DNA from: Trichobilharzia szidati
Taxonomy: Eukaryota > Platyhelminthes > Trematoda > Strigeidida > Schistosomatidae
Direction of reading: 5' to 3'
Length of the DNA: 64,000 bases
Assembly: GCA_944472155.2 (NCBI GenBank)
Contig: OX235277.1
Coordinates: 34,668,804 to 34,732,803, forward strand
The notes under the pieces were generated by a model. That model saw nothing but the letters and a program-made list of their open reading frames with translations, made no database searches and had not been told where the DNA came from. The first letter of the stretch is position 1; the number at the start of each line of letters is the position of its first letter. The translations under genes were made by a program, and so were the position numbers. This document shows, piece by piece, positions 24,902 to 36,654 of this stretch.

Positions 24902-25104
24902 TTGAAGTATTGGTTTTGTAGGGATTTTGTTTGATTGGTTGGAGGGTTTCATCATGAGCTGACATTGGTTAGAGAACCATTGGAAAACCATCTCAGAGTA
25001 CTGAACAGCTGTTTCGTCCTACTTTGGGACTCTTTATCAGTCCGAGATGCTTTTCCAATGGTTCTCTAACCGATGTCAGCCCACGATGAAACCATGAAAC
25101 CAGC
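24902..25104. mobile_element. Fold-back hammerhead SINE (Sm-alpha-like) with target duplication
   Basis: This 203-bp insertion is bracketed by a 15-bp direct repeat with one mismatch, GAAACCARTTTAATT at 24887-24901 and 25105-25119. Arms 24945-24987 and 25051-25093 are near-perfect inverted copies of the SINE 3' end (TTGGTTAGAGAACCATTGG). The loop holds a minus-strand hammerhead-like segment at 25040-24997: CTGATAA in place of CTGATGA, stem II GTCC/GGAC, GAAA and the self-complementary ACAGCTGT. The tRNA-like head is absent. The direct repeats show it inserted as one unit. Confidence 0.75.
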
Positions 25105-25494
25105 GAAACCAGTTTAATTGAAGAAAAGGAAAATAAGATAAGGTAAAAAGTATGAGTATGTTAATAACAGTTTGCCATTCAAATGTTGATGCTTCAGCAT
25201 AATCTGTGAAGGCATAATATTTATTTTACTATAAGTGAGTTTTGGTTGATTGACATTCTACAGAGTTATCATATGTGTGACTAGATAATCATAAAATCTT
25301 TACGACGTTTTGTGAAACAATCAGTTTAGCTATTTTCATTGTTCATAGAGCTTCTAAAGTTGAACTATACGTCATGACATGTATTAATGACACATGATTA
25401 GCCATTACTCACTGGATATAATTAGCTAATTTGACTGCTGATTTACTGATCACTATTACGTTTATCTACTCGAGAAACGTCACAGGTTTGATCA

Positions 25495-25870
25495 CAAGCT
25501 GAAATAGGTGACAGAACCATTGGAAAATCAGAAAGTACAGAACAGCTGTTTCGTCCTCGTTTCGGACTCTTCGCTCACAATCCTACCGGGGATCGTACCT
25601 GGGACCTTCAGGTTACAAGGCGAGCTCGTTGACTATTGAGCCACCGGAATGAAATCCAATGGCCAGCCGATGAATTCTAGCTTCTGTCAGTTCGCGATGT
25701 ATAGTGCGACCTCCAGTCAGCGTAATCGGTGAATATTCATCCAGATATCCAACTGAGTGGACTTCAGTGGCCGAGAAATCCCAGAAGAACTTCGGGCAAC
25801 TTCACCCTGTAGTTAGTCGCTAGTGGGTAATAGATTAATCTTCAAGTGTTAGTTTGCAGCGGTTTAAATG
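25495..25870 (-). mobile_element. Hammerhead tRNA-SINE copy
   Basis: Reads on minus from about 25870 through a tRNA-like head, with an A-box-like sequence near 25650 and the B-box-like GGTACGATCCC near 25595. It continues through stem II GTCC/GGAC, GAAA and ACAGCTGT near 25535-25560 to the CAATGGTTCT-type 3' region. The core before stem II is decayed (GCGAAGA), so cleavage is unlikely. Confidence 0.7.
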
Positions 25871-26541
25871 ATTTCAAGATTGATTGCTGACGATATTGGC
25901 TAGCGGTCGCGTTATGTATCGTGAATTCGTAGAAGTTAGAATTTTTAGGCCATTGCATTCCGTCCAAGTGGCCTTGTAACGTGAAGGTCCTAAGTCTTAA
26001 TCCTGGTGGGGGCATGGGTACGTACTGCTGAACAGACATCCACCATTCTCTGGTTTTCAGTGGTTTCCTAGCTGACTTCAGTTAGTGATCAATTGTGAAA
26101 TCAACGAAATCCCCGCAAAGCACCACTTGAGGATAGAAATCTTTCCATAAACATTAGTAAAATCTGGTCGTGCTTCCTTACAAGATTCGTTGTATGATAG
26201 AGATGTAGAAAATTTTTTAAAGTAATAACTTCATTAGAAGTCAGCTGATAGTGTTTATTTCATAGATGTTGTGAGAGTGACAATGTTTTTCACTAGTAAA
26301 TACTAATTTCTAAAGTTCTACTTTTCATAATTTTGGTCTAAATACTTTTTCACACTTGTTTTCTGCATAAAGGATGAAAGCTAACCACTAGGTAACCAGA
26401 ATAGTAAGAAAATCTGTAGAAGCTGTTCATATGATGTCTTGTTCTCTTAGTCAAATACTACAAATACTAATCTTGCATTTTTCTTCTACACTAAATCTGT
26501 TTCACATTCTGATGAAGTAGTCAGATTCTTAGAATGAAGAC

Positions 26542-26567
26542 TATATATATATATATATATATATATA
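26542..26567 (+). repeat. (TA)13 microsatellite
   Basis: Uninterrupted TA dinucleotide run of 26 bp. Confidence 0.95.
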
Positions 26568-26789
26568 GCAGCACAATCAGCAGGTTTGTTTTGCAAAAGT
26601 CATCTCATGTATTTGAAATACGACTTTTTTGGAAAATTAGAGATTAAAGACGTAGTATTAACAAAATAGGCATAATTTTTGGAAAAAAAACTTAGTAATG
26701 CAGATAGGAAGTAAAAAACACAAAAATAATAAAAATATACAGGAAGACTGGATGAGAAAGGTGGTAGGGTAATCATTATTGATAGGATT

Positions 26790-27180
26790 GACTTTTTATG
26801 ACAGTTACTGTAGGGACAACGGTTGGACATATTTCTTTTGAATACATAGTGAAGGCTTGAACTATTCCTCAATGCCTTGATTTCGCTCCCTTTGAGAAGT
26901 TTGATCGGATATTGTATATGACTTTGAAAGACTTTTCAAATGGAGCTGAATGTCCTGAATTCATCAGATGTTCTGTTACTGAACTATATACATTCCTGAG
27001 TTCTCCCTTTGCTAACCATGCTGAATAGTATTCCTGAGCGCGTTTTACGAGCGGACGCATGGTATGGCCAATATACTCGTCTCCACACGAGCAAGTGAAG
27101 TGGTATATGCATGTTGTGTGGCCCAATACGTCTTCAATCCATGTATGTACAAAAATATTAAGTTTCTTAGTAATTATGTT
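26790..27180 (-). pseudogene. Penelope-like element, GIY-YIG endonuclease fragment
   Basis: Minus-strand frame: VHTWIEDVLGHTTCIYHFTC, then SCGDEYIGHTMRPLVKR, then SVTEHLMNSGHSA and FKVIYNIRSNFS. The paired IY...YIG motif, the CxC before it, the downstream Arg and the H-LxxSGH block match the C-terminal GIY-YIG endonuclease of Penelope-like retroelements. A few stops on, LCIQKKYVQ resembles the PLE C-terminal tail. The fragment is preceded (at higher coordinates) by a hammerhead SINE insertion and, beyond that, by a short PLE RT piece at 27950-28170. No complete RT core lies between, so this is an internally deleted dead copy. Confidence 0.75.
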
Positions 27181-27606
27181 CTTTTCAAGAGTTGATTTGT
27201 AAGGATTAGGTTTGTATTTTGAAGTTCGACCACAGAGTGATATCAGTTAGAGAACCGCTGAAAACCAGGGAGTACTAGACAGTTGTTTCATCTTAGTTTG
27301 GGAATCATTGGCAGTACGCACCCACCAAAGGGGTTCGAACCCAGGACCTTCCGGTTACAAGGCAAGCTCGTATACTATTCAGCCACTGGGACCTGATTCA
27401 ATGGCCAATGATTTTTAACTCCTATCGACTCGTGATTTAGCGCGAACACAAACCAATGCCACCGGTGGGAAATCCATCCTCACACTTGACTGGAAATACC
27501 CTACTGGTCAAGACATCTCAGTAGAACTCCAGGTAACTGACTGAATAGGGTCAGTCGCTAGTGGGCATCATATGTGTGTATTTCACTTGTTGATCGTTAA
27601 TTTGTT
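27176..27606 (-). mobile_element. Hammerhead tRNA-SINE inserted within a Penelope-like relic
   Basis: Nearly complete SINE on minus. It has a 5' region (ACTAGCGACTGACCC near 27560), an A-box-like GTGGCTGAATAGT near 27390, a B box GGTTCGAACCC near 27335, a hammerhead-like region and the CTCTAACTGATATCA 3' box. Stem III reads ACAACTGT and stem II has decayed. It separates two minus-strand Penelope pieces, so it is younger than that element. Confidence 0.75.
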
Positions 27607-27949
27607 ATTCGTAGGGGTAAATAAAATAACTAACCTATTTCGTGACATGGCATATTAGCTAAGTGACGCGGTTTTAAAAGTTTATAGTTTGATTTATCAG
27701 TAGGTATCGAAGTTGTAGAAAAATTTAATAAGAATTCCTTAACATTTTTTTCGAGAACTTTGTTCCTTACTAAATATTTTATCTAAAAGTGTGATGTAAC
27801 AAAAGAGCCTACTGTGTTCAGTGAAGATAACAATGCTGTTTTGTTTTATTTGAATAACTGATCCCTTCAATCTACTTTTCATACTTATGGGCATTATACG
27901 CAATTCATACAAATCAATGGACTCATTCTTCAATGTCTTCAAAGTTTTT

Positions 27950-28170
27950 GATGTTTCTCTGTCAACTGCCTGGCTTCCATCTGTTTGTTTAGTTGATTTT
28001 CGAGATTTATCTTCGGCACAAAGAATAGTACACAGTTTATCAATTTAATCCTCGCGATTTAAAATAACTATCCCTGATTCTTTACATGGATGGATTAGAA
28101 TAATATCCTTGTTATTTATTAATTGATTTAATTGGATTTTATATTCTTTTGTTATCCATTTATCGTTGTT
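27950..28170 (-). pseudogene. Penelope-like element, start of RT region
   Basis: Minus reading gives ITKEYKIQLNQLINNKDIIL, then CKESGIVILNRED, then IDKLCTIL. The block NNKDIIxxxxxKxSGIVILNREDYIDK is the hallmark opening of the Penelope RT domain. It is the 5' companion of the GIY-YIG piece at 26790-27180. The 350 bp between it and the SINE have no clear homology. Confidence 0.7.
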
Positions 28171-28309
28171 AACATTTCCGAACTTGAGTATAGTATCTCC
28201 AAAACTGTACATTTCTCACGTGAACTAACAGAGAAAAGACGTAGTTCGGTTGAGGATCATGCATCTAATGTGAAGAAGACATCCTAATATGTAGGAATTA
28301 AGCTACGGG

Positions 28310-28790
28310 GGAAGTGTGAAACAATCGAATCACTAGAGAAATATGTCTTTAATCATCCCAGTATATTTCTGTCTGATATCCAGATGCAAATTCTTCCTCT
28401 TGGTTCTAAGTTCTGTATTATGTTTTCCTGAGTTAACGAATTAGATAAAAAAGTACCATTCAAAAATCTTGTCACTCAGATACAGCACTTGATTCCAAAG
28501 ACCAGAAAAGATCTTGAGGGATTCAGCTTCACGATACTACACTGTTACTATCAATGACGACTGATAACAAAAGAATAGAAAACCCAAATGAATCAACTAA
28601 TAAATAACAAGGTTATTATACCAGTTCGTCCAGTTAAAAGATCAGGGACAATTAATTTATATGAATTGTCTGACACTATTTTACACCTATGCAGCACTAG
28701 AGAGCTCAATGACTGAATGAACTTTCGACTCAGAAATTTTCACTAAAGAGGACCGGTTCAAGCTTCACACTTCATAAAGCACACAAAGAT
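28310..28790 (+). pseudogene. Penelope-like element, N-terminal region
   Basis: Plus-strand frame: SLEKYVFNHPSIFLSDIQMQ, then ILPLGSKFC, then LDKKVPFKNLVTQIQHLIP, then ITKE and MNQLINNKVIIPVRPVKRSG. The LxxGxKFC motif and the following NNKxII block match the N-terminal part and RT start of Penelope-like elements. Several stops. It is oriented divergently from the minus-strand pieces at 26.8-28.2 kb, giving a head-to-head arrangement. Confidence 0.65.
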
Positions 28791-29084
28791 GCAGACAGAG
28801 AAATAATAAATGAAAAGAAACTTTAATCAACAGAGGAATGCTGGAAATAGAACAGACATATGGTGAATTTCAAGGATGCATTGGACTACGAAAAATGATC
28901 GCTTCTAGACTATTAAGAATGATTTCAAACCATATCACAGAAGGGTTATAAAGCCATTAACTTATAGCGTGTCGGATAGTGAAACTAGACAGTCTACAAC
29001 TCCTTACGAGGCTCAAACAAAAAGTCAAATACTTCATGAATTGTTATCGTGTTATGATTTAACCACCCTTGACTCTTTTGCAAC

Positions 29085-29180
29085 GCAGTTTTATATCAGC
29101 TAACATTGCTTGACGAGGATGGAGATGGCTTACAGTGAGTATCAGGTGTCCTAGTGACCTCGACTGATTTTCACTCTTTA
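29085..29180 (-). repeat. RTE-like (family b) short fragment
   Basis: TTATATCAGCTAACATTGC and the following 60 bp match 30910-30990, degenerated. Confidence 0.5.
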
Positions 29181-29569
29181 CTTAAAGCTTTCAGCCTAAC
29201 CTCAGTATTATGGACTTTAGTATACTACTTAATCTGTTAACACACCACTTGGTTGGCTTTTAAAGTGTATTGGGATCACTTGCCTTGATAATAGTATTAT
29301 CTTAAAAAATCTAGACAGCCTTATTATTTACACATTTAGATTTTGTCAAATAATGTACCTATGTAGCGATGATGCAATGATGATACTGCAGTGTTTTATA
29401 CGCGAAACCACACCACAGAAATGGTTATGTGTTATGTAACGTGTGCATATATCTGAACTATAGAGACAGAGTTGACGGTTAATTATTTCGGAAACTAATT
29501 CAGCACTAAGGATTGCAAAGCCCCAAATCTTTATCAACCTCATCCAACAGCCATATGACAATACCACGT

Positions 29570-30520
29570 GTCAGGTGATCCACAAAGGAAAACTCAGAGA
29601 AGAAGCCTTTGGAGTGAATACAGGAGTAAGAAAAGACTGTATATTATCACCAATGATACTCCTAATTGTGTTGGACTGGATTATGCAAAAGTAGAAAGAC
29701 AGAAATATGCTGGACCGATAAGACTACAAGGTCTGGAATTCATGGATGATTCACCTCTCATGTCTCAAAAACTCGAAGACTCGCAGGCGGAAACCAACAA
29801 ACAGGCTGAGGAAACGGCCAAGAGAGAACACCAGGTGAATAAAGAGAAGACAGAGGTGATGAAGATAACCAACGAACAGCAACAACAACAGCCAGCACTA
29901 ATCCCCATCAACAGGAGAGATTTGACAGAGGTTACTTCCTTCACTTATTATGCAGGAAACGTCGTTTCAATCCCGGGCAGGCGGAACAGATAAAGATGTC
30001 GAAGCAGGCCAGAATCGGAAAGGCAAAATACGACCTCGTCAGTATGAAATCAGTTTGGAAATCTTCTGCACTCAGCAGCATCAAGAACAGGATATGGATT
30101 TTCAACGCCAATGTCAATTCAGTCAGTTCTTCTATACGACTCAGAAACTTGTACTGCGTGCCACGAAAAAGATTTCCAACAGGTTACAGACCTTTATGAA
30201 CAGTTCTCTTCGCTTCATATTGAAGATCAGATAACCGACTGGAAAGATTTAGGAAAGAGAAACTCTCGGAACGAATCAATCAAGAACCTGTCGCTCTACA
30301 AATATTCCAAAGACAGTGGAGATGGATAGGGCCTACGCTGAGGAGATCGATGAATGACACCGAGAGTTAGGCTCTTCAGTGGAATCTGAGTGAGGAACGA
30401 TAAGTAGGACATCGATTCTTGGGTGATATGGAAGAGATTGTGTGAAGAGGAGGTGAAAACATGTGGATAGTTATGAGGCCAGAGAACAGGAGAAAGTGGA
30501 GATGTGCTGTTGAAACCCTG
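29570..30520 (+). pseudogene. SR2/RTE-like LINE (family a), RT C-terminal part
   Basis: A 5'-truncated RTE-clade element in shifting frames. It has a degraded palm (LEFMDDSPLMSQKLED, with MDD in place of FADD), QVNKEKTEVMKITNEQQQQQ, TEVTSFTYYAGNVVS, ARIGKAKYDLVSMKSVW, RIWIFNANV and a decayed tail. These blocks match the C-terminal part of schistosome SR2-type endonuclease-RT proteins. The end is cut where the family b fragment (30523 onward) begins. Confidence 0.75.
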
Positions 30521-30522
30521 GG

Positions 30523-31070
30523 TCGGTCGGTCGGTTTTCGACATTGAACTTTGCACATATGTGCGGCAGTTCAAGTCGCCACCCTCCATGTAGCACACAA
30601 AGAAAGAGAAGAAAGTAGGAGAAATGCATAATATAGACAGTAAACAGAGGTGTGAGACAAAGGAATAGTAATAACGAAGAACAAAACAGTTTCATTGGAA
30701 ATTATAAGTCACAAGGAGTGGATGCATCTGCGTCACTGAGAACGATTTTGAGACATGTCACCAATTGTTTCCAACCATTGGTTTTTACCTTCCCGAGGAC
30801 CCCAACCAGGAAGTCTACACCTTCCTACGTGGCTTAGACTAACTGTTGTGGATTTCATTGACTGGTGCCATGTTTTCGTTTGACCGCCGCTAGCTCTTTT
30901 CCAGCCTGGCCTTATATCAGCTAACATTGCCCGTCGAGGAAGGCGTTGACTAGGTATACGTAGCACATGTCCTAACCATCTCAGTCGATGTAATTTCACA
31001 GTCTCGTCTATTGATTTCCCCGCCTTACCTAGCACTCGACGTCCTATGTTCCACTTAGAACTCAAGGGAA
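30523..31070 (-). pseudogene. RTE-like LINE (family b), 3' terminal coding region and UTR
   Basis: Minus frame from 31065: VKLHRLRWLGHVLRIPSQRL, PRRAML, KTWHQSMKS and GRCRLPGWGP, ending QNRSQ around 30733. The LRWLGHVLRMP block is the typical C-terminus of an RTE-like RT, of a family distinct from family a (WIGHTLRKP). About 210 bp of 3' UTR follow, ending in an ACCGACCGACCGACC run at 30523-30540. A second copy of the last 310 bp is at 47811-48126, and diverged 3' pieces on the opposite strand lie near 21950-22640 and 36255-36430. Confidence 0.75.
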
Positions 31071-31074
31071 TAAT

Positions 31075-32255
31075 AATAATAATAGTAATAGAGGTAACAG
31101 TAAATACGATTCATTTCACTACTAGGTAGATTTTTTCTAACTTGTATGACTGTTACTATATTATATTTCCCAAATCTGTGAATAAACTTAGGTCATGAAC
31201 TAATGATTCTCATTCAGTGAATAAAGAGAAATTTCAGTTTTAATTGAAAAAAGACTAAACAAAACTAAACAACAACAACAGTGTATTACATAGATATAAA
31301 TGAGTAACAACTATCACTCCGACAACCATTATAATACTAATGACAACGACAATAGTAACATATATATACTAGTATGTTTTCAGTATATACTATTGATCTT
31401 AAAGTTGATTGGTCAGATGCCATTAACAATAAGATAATTGTCAACAGACCATAAATACAATTGAGTGAGAGACTTTTTTGCTGTCTTTTACCTACAATCA
31501 CAAATTTCTTCTCGTATTTGCTAATTTTCTCGCCCCCGTTCAACTGCCTGCCACTCCCCTTCTTCTTTAACTTTAAAGCATAACTTTTTTTCTAGTCAAA
31601 TAAAAATTGAAATTTTAAGAACTTATGATTTCGTGTGTAAACACAAAGATATATACATATATATGTGTACATTAATACTATGATGCAATAATTTCTACTG
31701 ATTTTCATTGGTGTTTTTGTTTTATTTCAATAGTGAGTATATATTTAAAATTATTTGAACACCTTGAACATTGTCTAAAACAGAAGAATACTTTTAAACA
31801 AATAACATGCTATTGATTCATGAACAATTTGGAATTATTCACTGACTAATTTATTCCTCATTTAAACATATTTTGATACACTACAGTATGCTTGATCATT
31901 TAACATGAATGATAAAATTTATGAATAAATAAATATTGTAACTATTAAATTTTAAAATCATTTAATGGAATACTACAAGAATTGGTAAGTAAGTCTTACA
32001 CTTAAATACTTTTATTCTCATTCTAATAGGTAGTATACTGATTTATTATTTCAAAGCAAAAAATATTATTAAACTAGAGAGGAACTCTACTTCACTAACC
32101 TTCCTTACTCATACTTGTTTTGTTAAACCGAAGAATGAGTACAATACTGACTAAGAATCAGTGTTTAGAAATCATATATGTTAGTGATTAGAGGAATATT
32201 AAAAAGTTCCAAAGATTGATTTACATTCTTAAATATATATGTTTATATATGTCTG
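31075..32255. other. Nothing recognised
   Basis: AT-rich non-coding sequence with short ATA/CAA runs. Confidence 0.4.
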
Positions 32256-32257
32256 TA

Positions 32258-33061
32258 TTATTATTATTGTTCCCTTGGGTTCCTAGTGGAACATAGGGCT
32301 TCAGCTGCACGCCTCCACTTGCTTCTGTCTTCTGCTGTACTTTTCACCTGCATCCATGTTAGTCCATACTGTTTCAGCTCCTCTTCACACGGTCTCCTCC
32401 ATGTCACCCTTGAACGTCCCACTCGCCACTTCCCTTTCGCCTTCCACTCGAGCAATGGCCCGACGCGCGATGTCACCCAGCGGCCTCCTCAGCGAGTGTC
32501 CAATCCATCTCCACTTTCTCTTGCATATTTGCTGAGCGATTGGTTCTTGCTTTGTTTGTTCCCATAGTTTCTCGTTGATGATTCTTTCCGGCCATCTGAT
32601 CTTCAGTATAGAGCGAAGACAGTTGTTGATAAAGGTCTGCAACCTGTTGGAAATATTCTTGGTGACCCGCCAAGTTTCTGATCCGTAAAGAAGAAGTGAC
32701 TTAACGTTTGCATTGAAAATCCAAATTTTGTTGTTGATGCTGAGTGACGAAGATTTCCAGATTGCTTTCAGGTTAATGAATGTGTTTCTCGCCTTCCCAA
32801 TTCTCGATTTGACATCCTCGTCCGTCCGTTTCTCCTGTAGTTGAGACAATGCTCCCTAGATAAGTGAATGAAGTAACCTCTTTCAAATCCCTCCCGTTGA
32901 TGGTGATTGGCGGTGGATATTGCTTTTGTTGTTGTTGGTTGGTTATTTTCATGACCTTCGTCTTGTCTATGTTCACCTGGAGTTCTGTCTTTGCTGCTTC
33001 TTCGATCAGTTTGTCGGTTTTCGCTTGTAAGTCTTCGATTTTGTGTGTCATCAAATATTAA
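32258..33061 (-). pseudogene. SR2/RTE-like LINE (family a), RT C-terminal part
   Basis: Minus strand in three frames. KIEDLQAKTDKLIEEAAKTE and DLKEVTSFTYLGSIVS come first (33054-32773). Then DVKSRIGKARNTFINLKAIW, KIWIFNANVKSLLLYGSETW and KWRWIGHSLRRP (32849-32385). Then TWRRPCEEELKQYG ending CSTRNPREQ (32476-32264). The element stops with an ATT/TAA microsatellite tail at 32256-32270, the usual RTE terminus. Two frameshifts and loss of the palm make it dead. It is one of the best-preserved family a copies here. Confidence 0.85.
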
Positions 33062-33307
33062 ATGCTTGTATACGGAAGTTTAACACTACTGACTAGGAGG
33101 TATCCATCGATTAATATTTGTCCTTTACAAGGTTTGAACAATTGGTGAAAACAGATTCACGCTTCTCAGTTTAAACAGTTCATGGAGGTGAAATTTTACC
33201 ACAGTATCCTTTAGGAAACGAAATTATTCACATCACTATAATATGTGGCCTGTCTGATATCATAAGTGGTAATCAAGAAAGCAAGCATAAATTCGTTACT
33301 TTACATA

Positions 33308-33345
33308 TTACTACTACTACTACTACTACTACCACCACTACTACT
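33308..33345 (+). repeat. (CTA)n microsatellite
   Basis: About 38 bp of CTA/CCA units directly before a fold-back element. Confidence 0.9.
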
Positions 33346-33675
33346 GATTGATTGAGATGAGTAGTTGTATACCACTCACATCAACTAGTAGTGCTTGCCA
33401 GTCAGCTAGAATGAAGTCATCTAAACACCACTTGATGACAGTTTCGCTCGTCTGAGGCCAATTTTATCAACGTTGTATCAGATTTGCGATTTACCGGAAC
33501 TTGGTCAGTTTAAACTGATACGACTGTCTGAACTGAATGAAAGCATGCAAATTACTGATGAGATCGATGCTAAACGAGTGAAATGACTGTCTGATGTTTA
33601 GATCACTTCTATGTGGCCAGCAAATATTACTAATTGATATGAGTGGTATTCAACTACTCATATCAGTCAATCAAT
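33346..33675. mobile_element. Fold-back element with hammerhead-like motifs
   Basis: The ends are inverted copies: GATTGATTGAGATGAGTAGT at 33345-33364 pairs with the ACTACTCATATCAGTCAATC segment near 33650-33670, and the similarity reaches about 110-130 bp inward. The right arm contains CTGATGA, a possible short hairpin and GAAA at about 33554-33585. The left arm read on minus has GCC-TC/GAGC, GAAAC and TGTCATC near 33430-33465. Stem III and stem I are poor, so activity is doubtful. No target duplication was found and it has no coding capacity. Confidence 0.55.
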
Positions 33676-34129
33676 AGCATATAGCACCATACATCTATGC
33701 TTGAATTCTTGATTCGGTGCAGAAAAAGGATGTAAACTATTGTTTGCGTCAATATTAAAAGACAGGAGTTATCAAATAAGTTATGCTTCTTATAAGTCGT
33801 CATTTTATTAGTTTGACCTTAAGTGTTCACCCTTATCTTATAGTCGTGTGGATCAGTTTGATGTGATGCTCGCACACTATGCAGACTGATTTACACAGAA
33901 CTCTAAAATTAACCATCTAGCAGAACAGTCTAAATCTGTGAAAACTATCCATCAAGACATTAGGAAGAAAAAAAGAAGAGGCCATATAAGGATATCTTTT
34001 GGGCTATTTCATCCTCTAGAAACGGTACAATCCCATTTCTAAAAGTAAGATCACATAGTCATAATTATTGCTTTAATTCAGCTTGGTAAAGAAGAGGTAT
34101 TAACAGAGATAATAAGTTTTAACTTGATA

Positions 34130-34230
34130 TGAAGACTCTAGCAGAGAACAGAACGCAATAGAGACGCACGGCTGAAGCCCTATGTTCCTGTAGGAATTAA
34201 AGGATACAATAATAATAATAATATAATAAT
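34130..34230 (+). repeat. RTE family a, 3' tip with TAA tail
   Basis: AGAACGCAATAGAGACGCAC, then GGCTGAAGCCCTATGTTCC, then an AAT/TAA-rich tail (34208-34235): the last 80 bp of the family a LINE. Confidence 0.75.
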
Positions 34231-34239
34231 GATATGAAA

Positions 34240-36250
34240 GTTTGGAAGTATGAATATAGATCACAAATTACATAGAATTAGGAAATAGTTACATAATATG
34301 TAAAGTGGTTCATAAAGAAGACTGGTGTGAAAAGGATGGGCACAGAAACAAAGTGAAATAACAGTTTTTTTTATAAGTGAAGATGAAGAAATGAAGGGAA
34401 TGAAAAGGAAAGACAACTAAGAAGCTAAACAGAACAAGAGCTATGGTGAATGTAGAGGGGGCTAGACTAGTTTCTTTTGAACAAATAACCCCCGCTTCTC
34501 AGTGTATATGGTAAGGTCTTCTGTGGTACAAAAATGTCAAAAAAACACACCACCTTTGGTAGATTTCTTTTCACTTTGTGGATGGATGACTCCGAATGAT
34601 TAGTCAGATGAGATGCTAGTACAGGTTCTAACGAGGTGTTCAGTCATAGCACTTCTGATTAGTGTTCTCCAGCACGTTTTGAGAGGACATGAGTAAAACA
34701 AATAATTAGCTTCACAGGAGCAGATTCCTCCAAAATCCTAATTGGTTAATAATCCACCAGTGTTCACTTCACATTTTTATTACTTGTTTCAGTAAAATTA
34801 AAGAACTATTTTTCTTTTCTTTCTGTTCTGAAATTTGATCTTGACAAATGAATATAGTCTAATTATTGATTTTTTTGAAGTTCTTATTTGATGAATGAAT
34901 ATTATTGTTGCTTCCCCTGACCCTGTACATTCATTCAGTGATGAGGTATTGTTAATACCAACAGTTTCTGTTTATATGGAATTTCAGTAATAAAAAAATA
35001 TAAGTTAACTGAACTTTACAAACGTTCGATCTGTTGAAAAGATTCAAGAAAGTTACATTTCTAACCATATTCCTATTCTTTTTCCGGTGAACTTAAGGTA
35101 TCATAGCCAAAGTTACGGTCTTTGGAAAGTTGACCTTTAAGGACCGATCAGACACAGGGAATGAATGCTAGGAACTGTCATTCCAAATCAAATAATACCT
35201 GCCTTTTCGGACTTGGAGAGGATAGATACATTATTCCACTTATTTACTACTTACTTTTTCTGCAAATCTATACTATTAGGTAGCTACCTAACTTTAGGGT
35301 TAGGGCATTTAAAATTAAGGTTTAGGGTTAAAGTTAGGAGTAGGTTGGAGGATAGTGTCAGAAATACTAAAAGATCTCAAAGTACCATGACCTGCAGTCA
35401 CTCGGTTGAATAAGGATATCGCGCATATCCTATTTCTCCAGAAATCATCTATTTTTTGACTGGGAGGCAGTGTAATATCATGTTAGCAATATATATTTTT
35501 TTGGTGTATTTTTAAACAATTATACGACTTTTTTGCATATGAATTCTGATTGGTTGTTCATGGTCACTGTGGTTTTGCCTGTGATAGTTTAACTTTGCCC
35601 TTTTTCCTAATTCTGCCTAAATGTATTTATTGGATGTGTTTAAGTGAAGTAACGCATAAATGTTGGTATGCGGAAGTTATCTTATAGTCACTTCCCTATG
35701 ACTATTTAGTATCTTGGACTGTGCTATCAGATCTATATTTTTATGAATAGGTTTGATATATAGTAGATTTTCATTAGCTTCACACAATCTGTATAAATGA
35801 AACGAATAGTTGGCAGAGTATTCAGTTAAGCGTCTTCGTCAAATTAAGGGTATTTGTTATGCAGGGTTTCATGCATGATATTGAAGATGAAAGGTTATAA
35901 AATGTGTATAAGGAGTTTTATACTGGACAAATAAAAAAAGAAAATCATGAATTAGACTTAAAAGAAAGTGAATGACAAATTAGTTAACTGACTAACTAAA
36001 ATTGTACTAATTATCAATTTAACTTGTAGTGATATGACAGCCTGTAAGTCACATTCATCCTTTTTATAGTGTTTATCGAAATGACACAAAGTAAATGCAT
36101 GGATAGAACTTGAGAAAATAATTTAATCATAATATGTACGAATGGAAATGACTCTGACTGACTTTGGCGAGTAAGGAACAATCTTATCGATGACACTGTC
36201 CTCCTAGGTGAAGGTGACGACAAAATGTATTCACTCTTTGTAATTAATCT
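34240..36250. other. Mostly nothing recognised
   Basis: No coding or repeat family recognised. A TTAGGG-like patch near 35290-35340 is imperfect and short. Confidence 0.35.
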
Positions 36251-36254
36251 CCGA

Positions 36255-36430
36255 TATCCATTAAATTTTCAAGTTTCTGCATGTTACTATTCTTTTTCAA
36301 GCGTATATTTCTGCTTATTATAGTTCTTTTGAATCTCGTTTTTTTCTATTTTTCGCACCTTTCGTGTGCTAAATGAAGTGAGATAACTAGAACTGTCGTA
36401 CTTCTGTACAAAATTTTTTCCAAACATCAA
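36255..36430 (+). repeat. RTE-like family b 3'-end fragment, diverged
   Basis: GTGTGCTAAATGAAGTGAGA followed by an AACTAGAACTGTCGTAC box parallels 21950-22165 and the minus copies at 30523 and 47811. Confidence 0.5.
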
Positions 36431-36654
36431 AATGATTTATATTTATCGCGTTCTACATTATTATAATCATCCGATTACACCAGTGAATCACAACTTATGC
36501 TCACACACACATTTTCAAAAAGGTTTCAAACTACTGGTTTGAACTTTTGTGAAAAAATGGAGAGAGCATGTTTTGGATGGAATAATTCTCCTTTAAATGA
36601 CATATTATAGATTTTGAAATAATAGAGAAGATTTGTAGCTCAGGTGGATGATTT

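Noticed and set aside
30523..30840. A separate satellite or SINE family
   Set aside because: It is continuous with RTE-like coding sequence on minus, so it is the 3' end of that LINE.
33308..33345. CRISPR-like or other regular repeat array
   Set aside because: Simple CTA microsatellite; this is eukaryotic DNA and no spaced repeats occur.
35290..35340. TTAGGG-like repeats suggesting a telomeric or interstitial telomere patch
   Set aside because: Only two or three imperfect units separated by unrelated bases.
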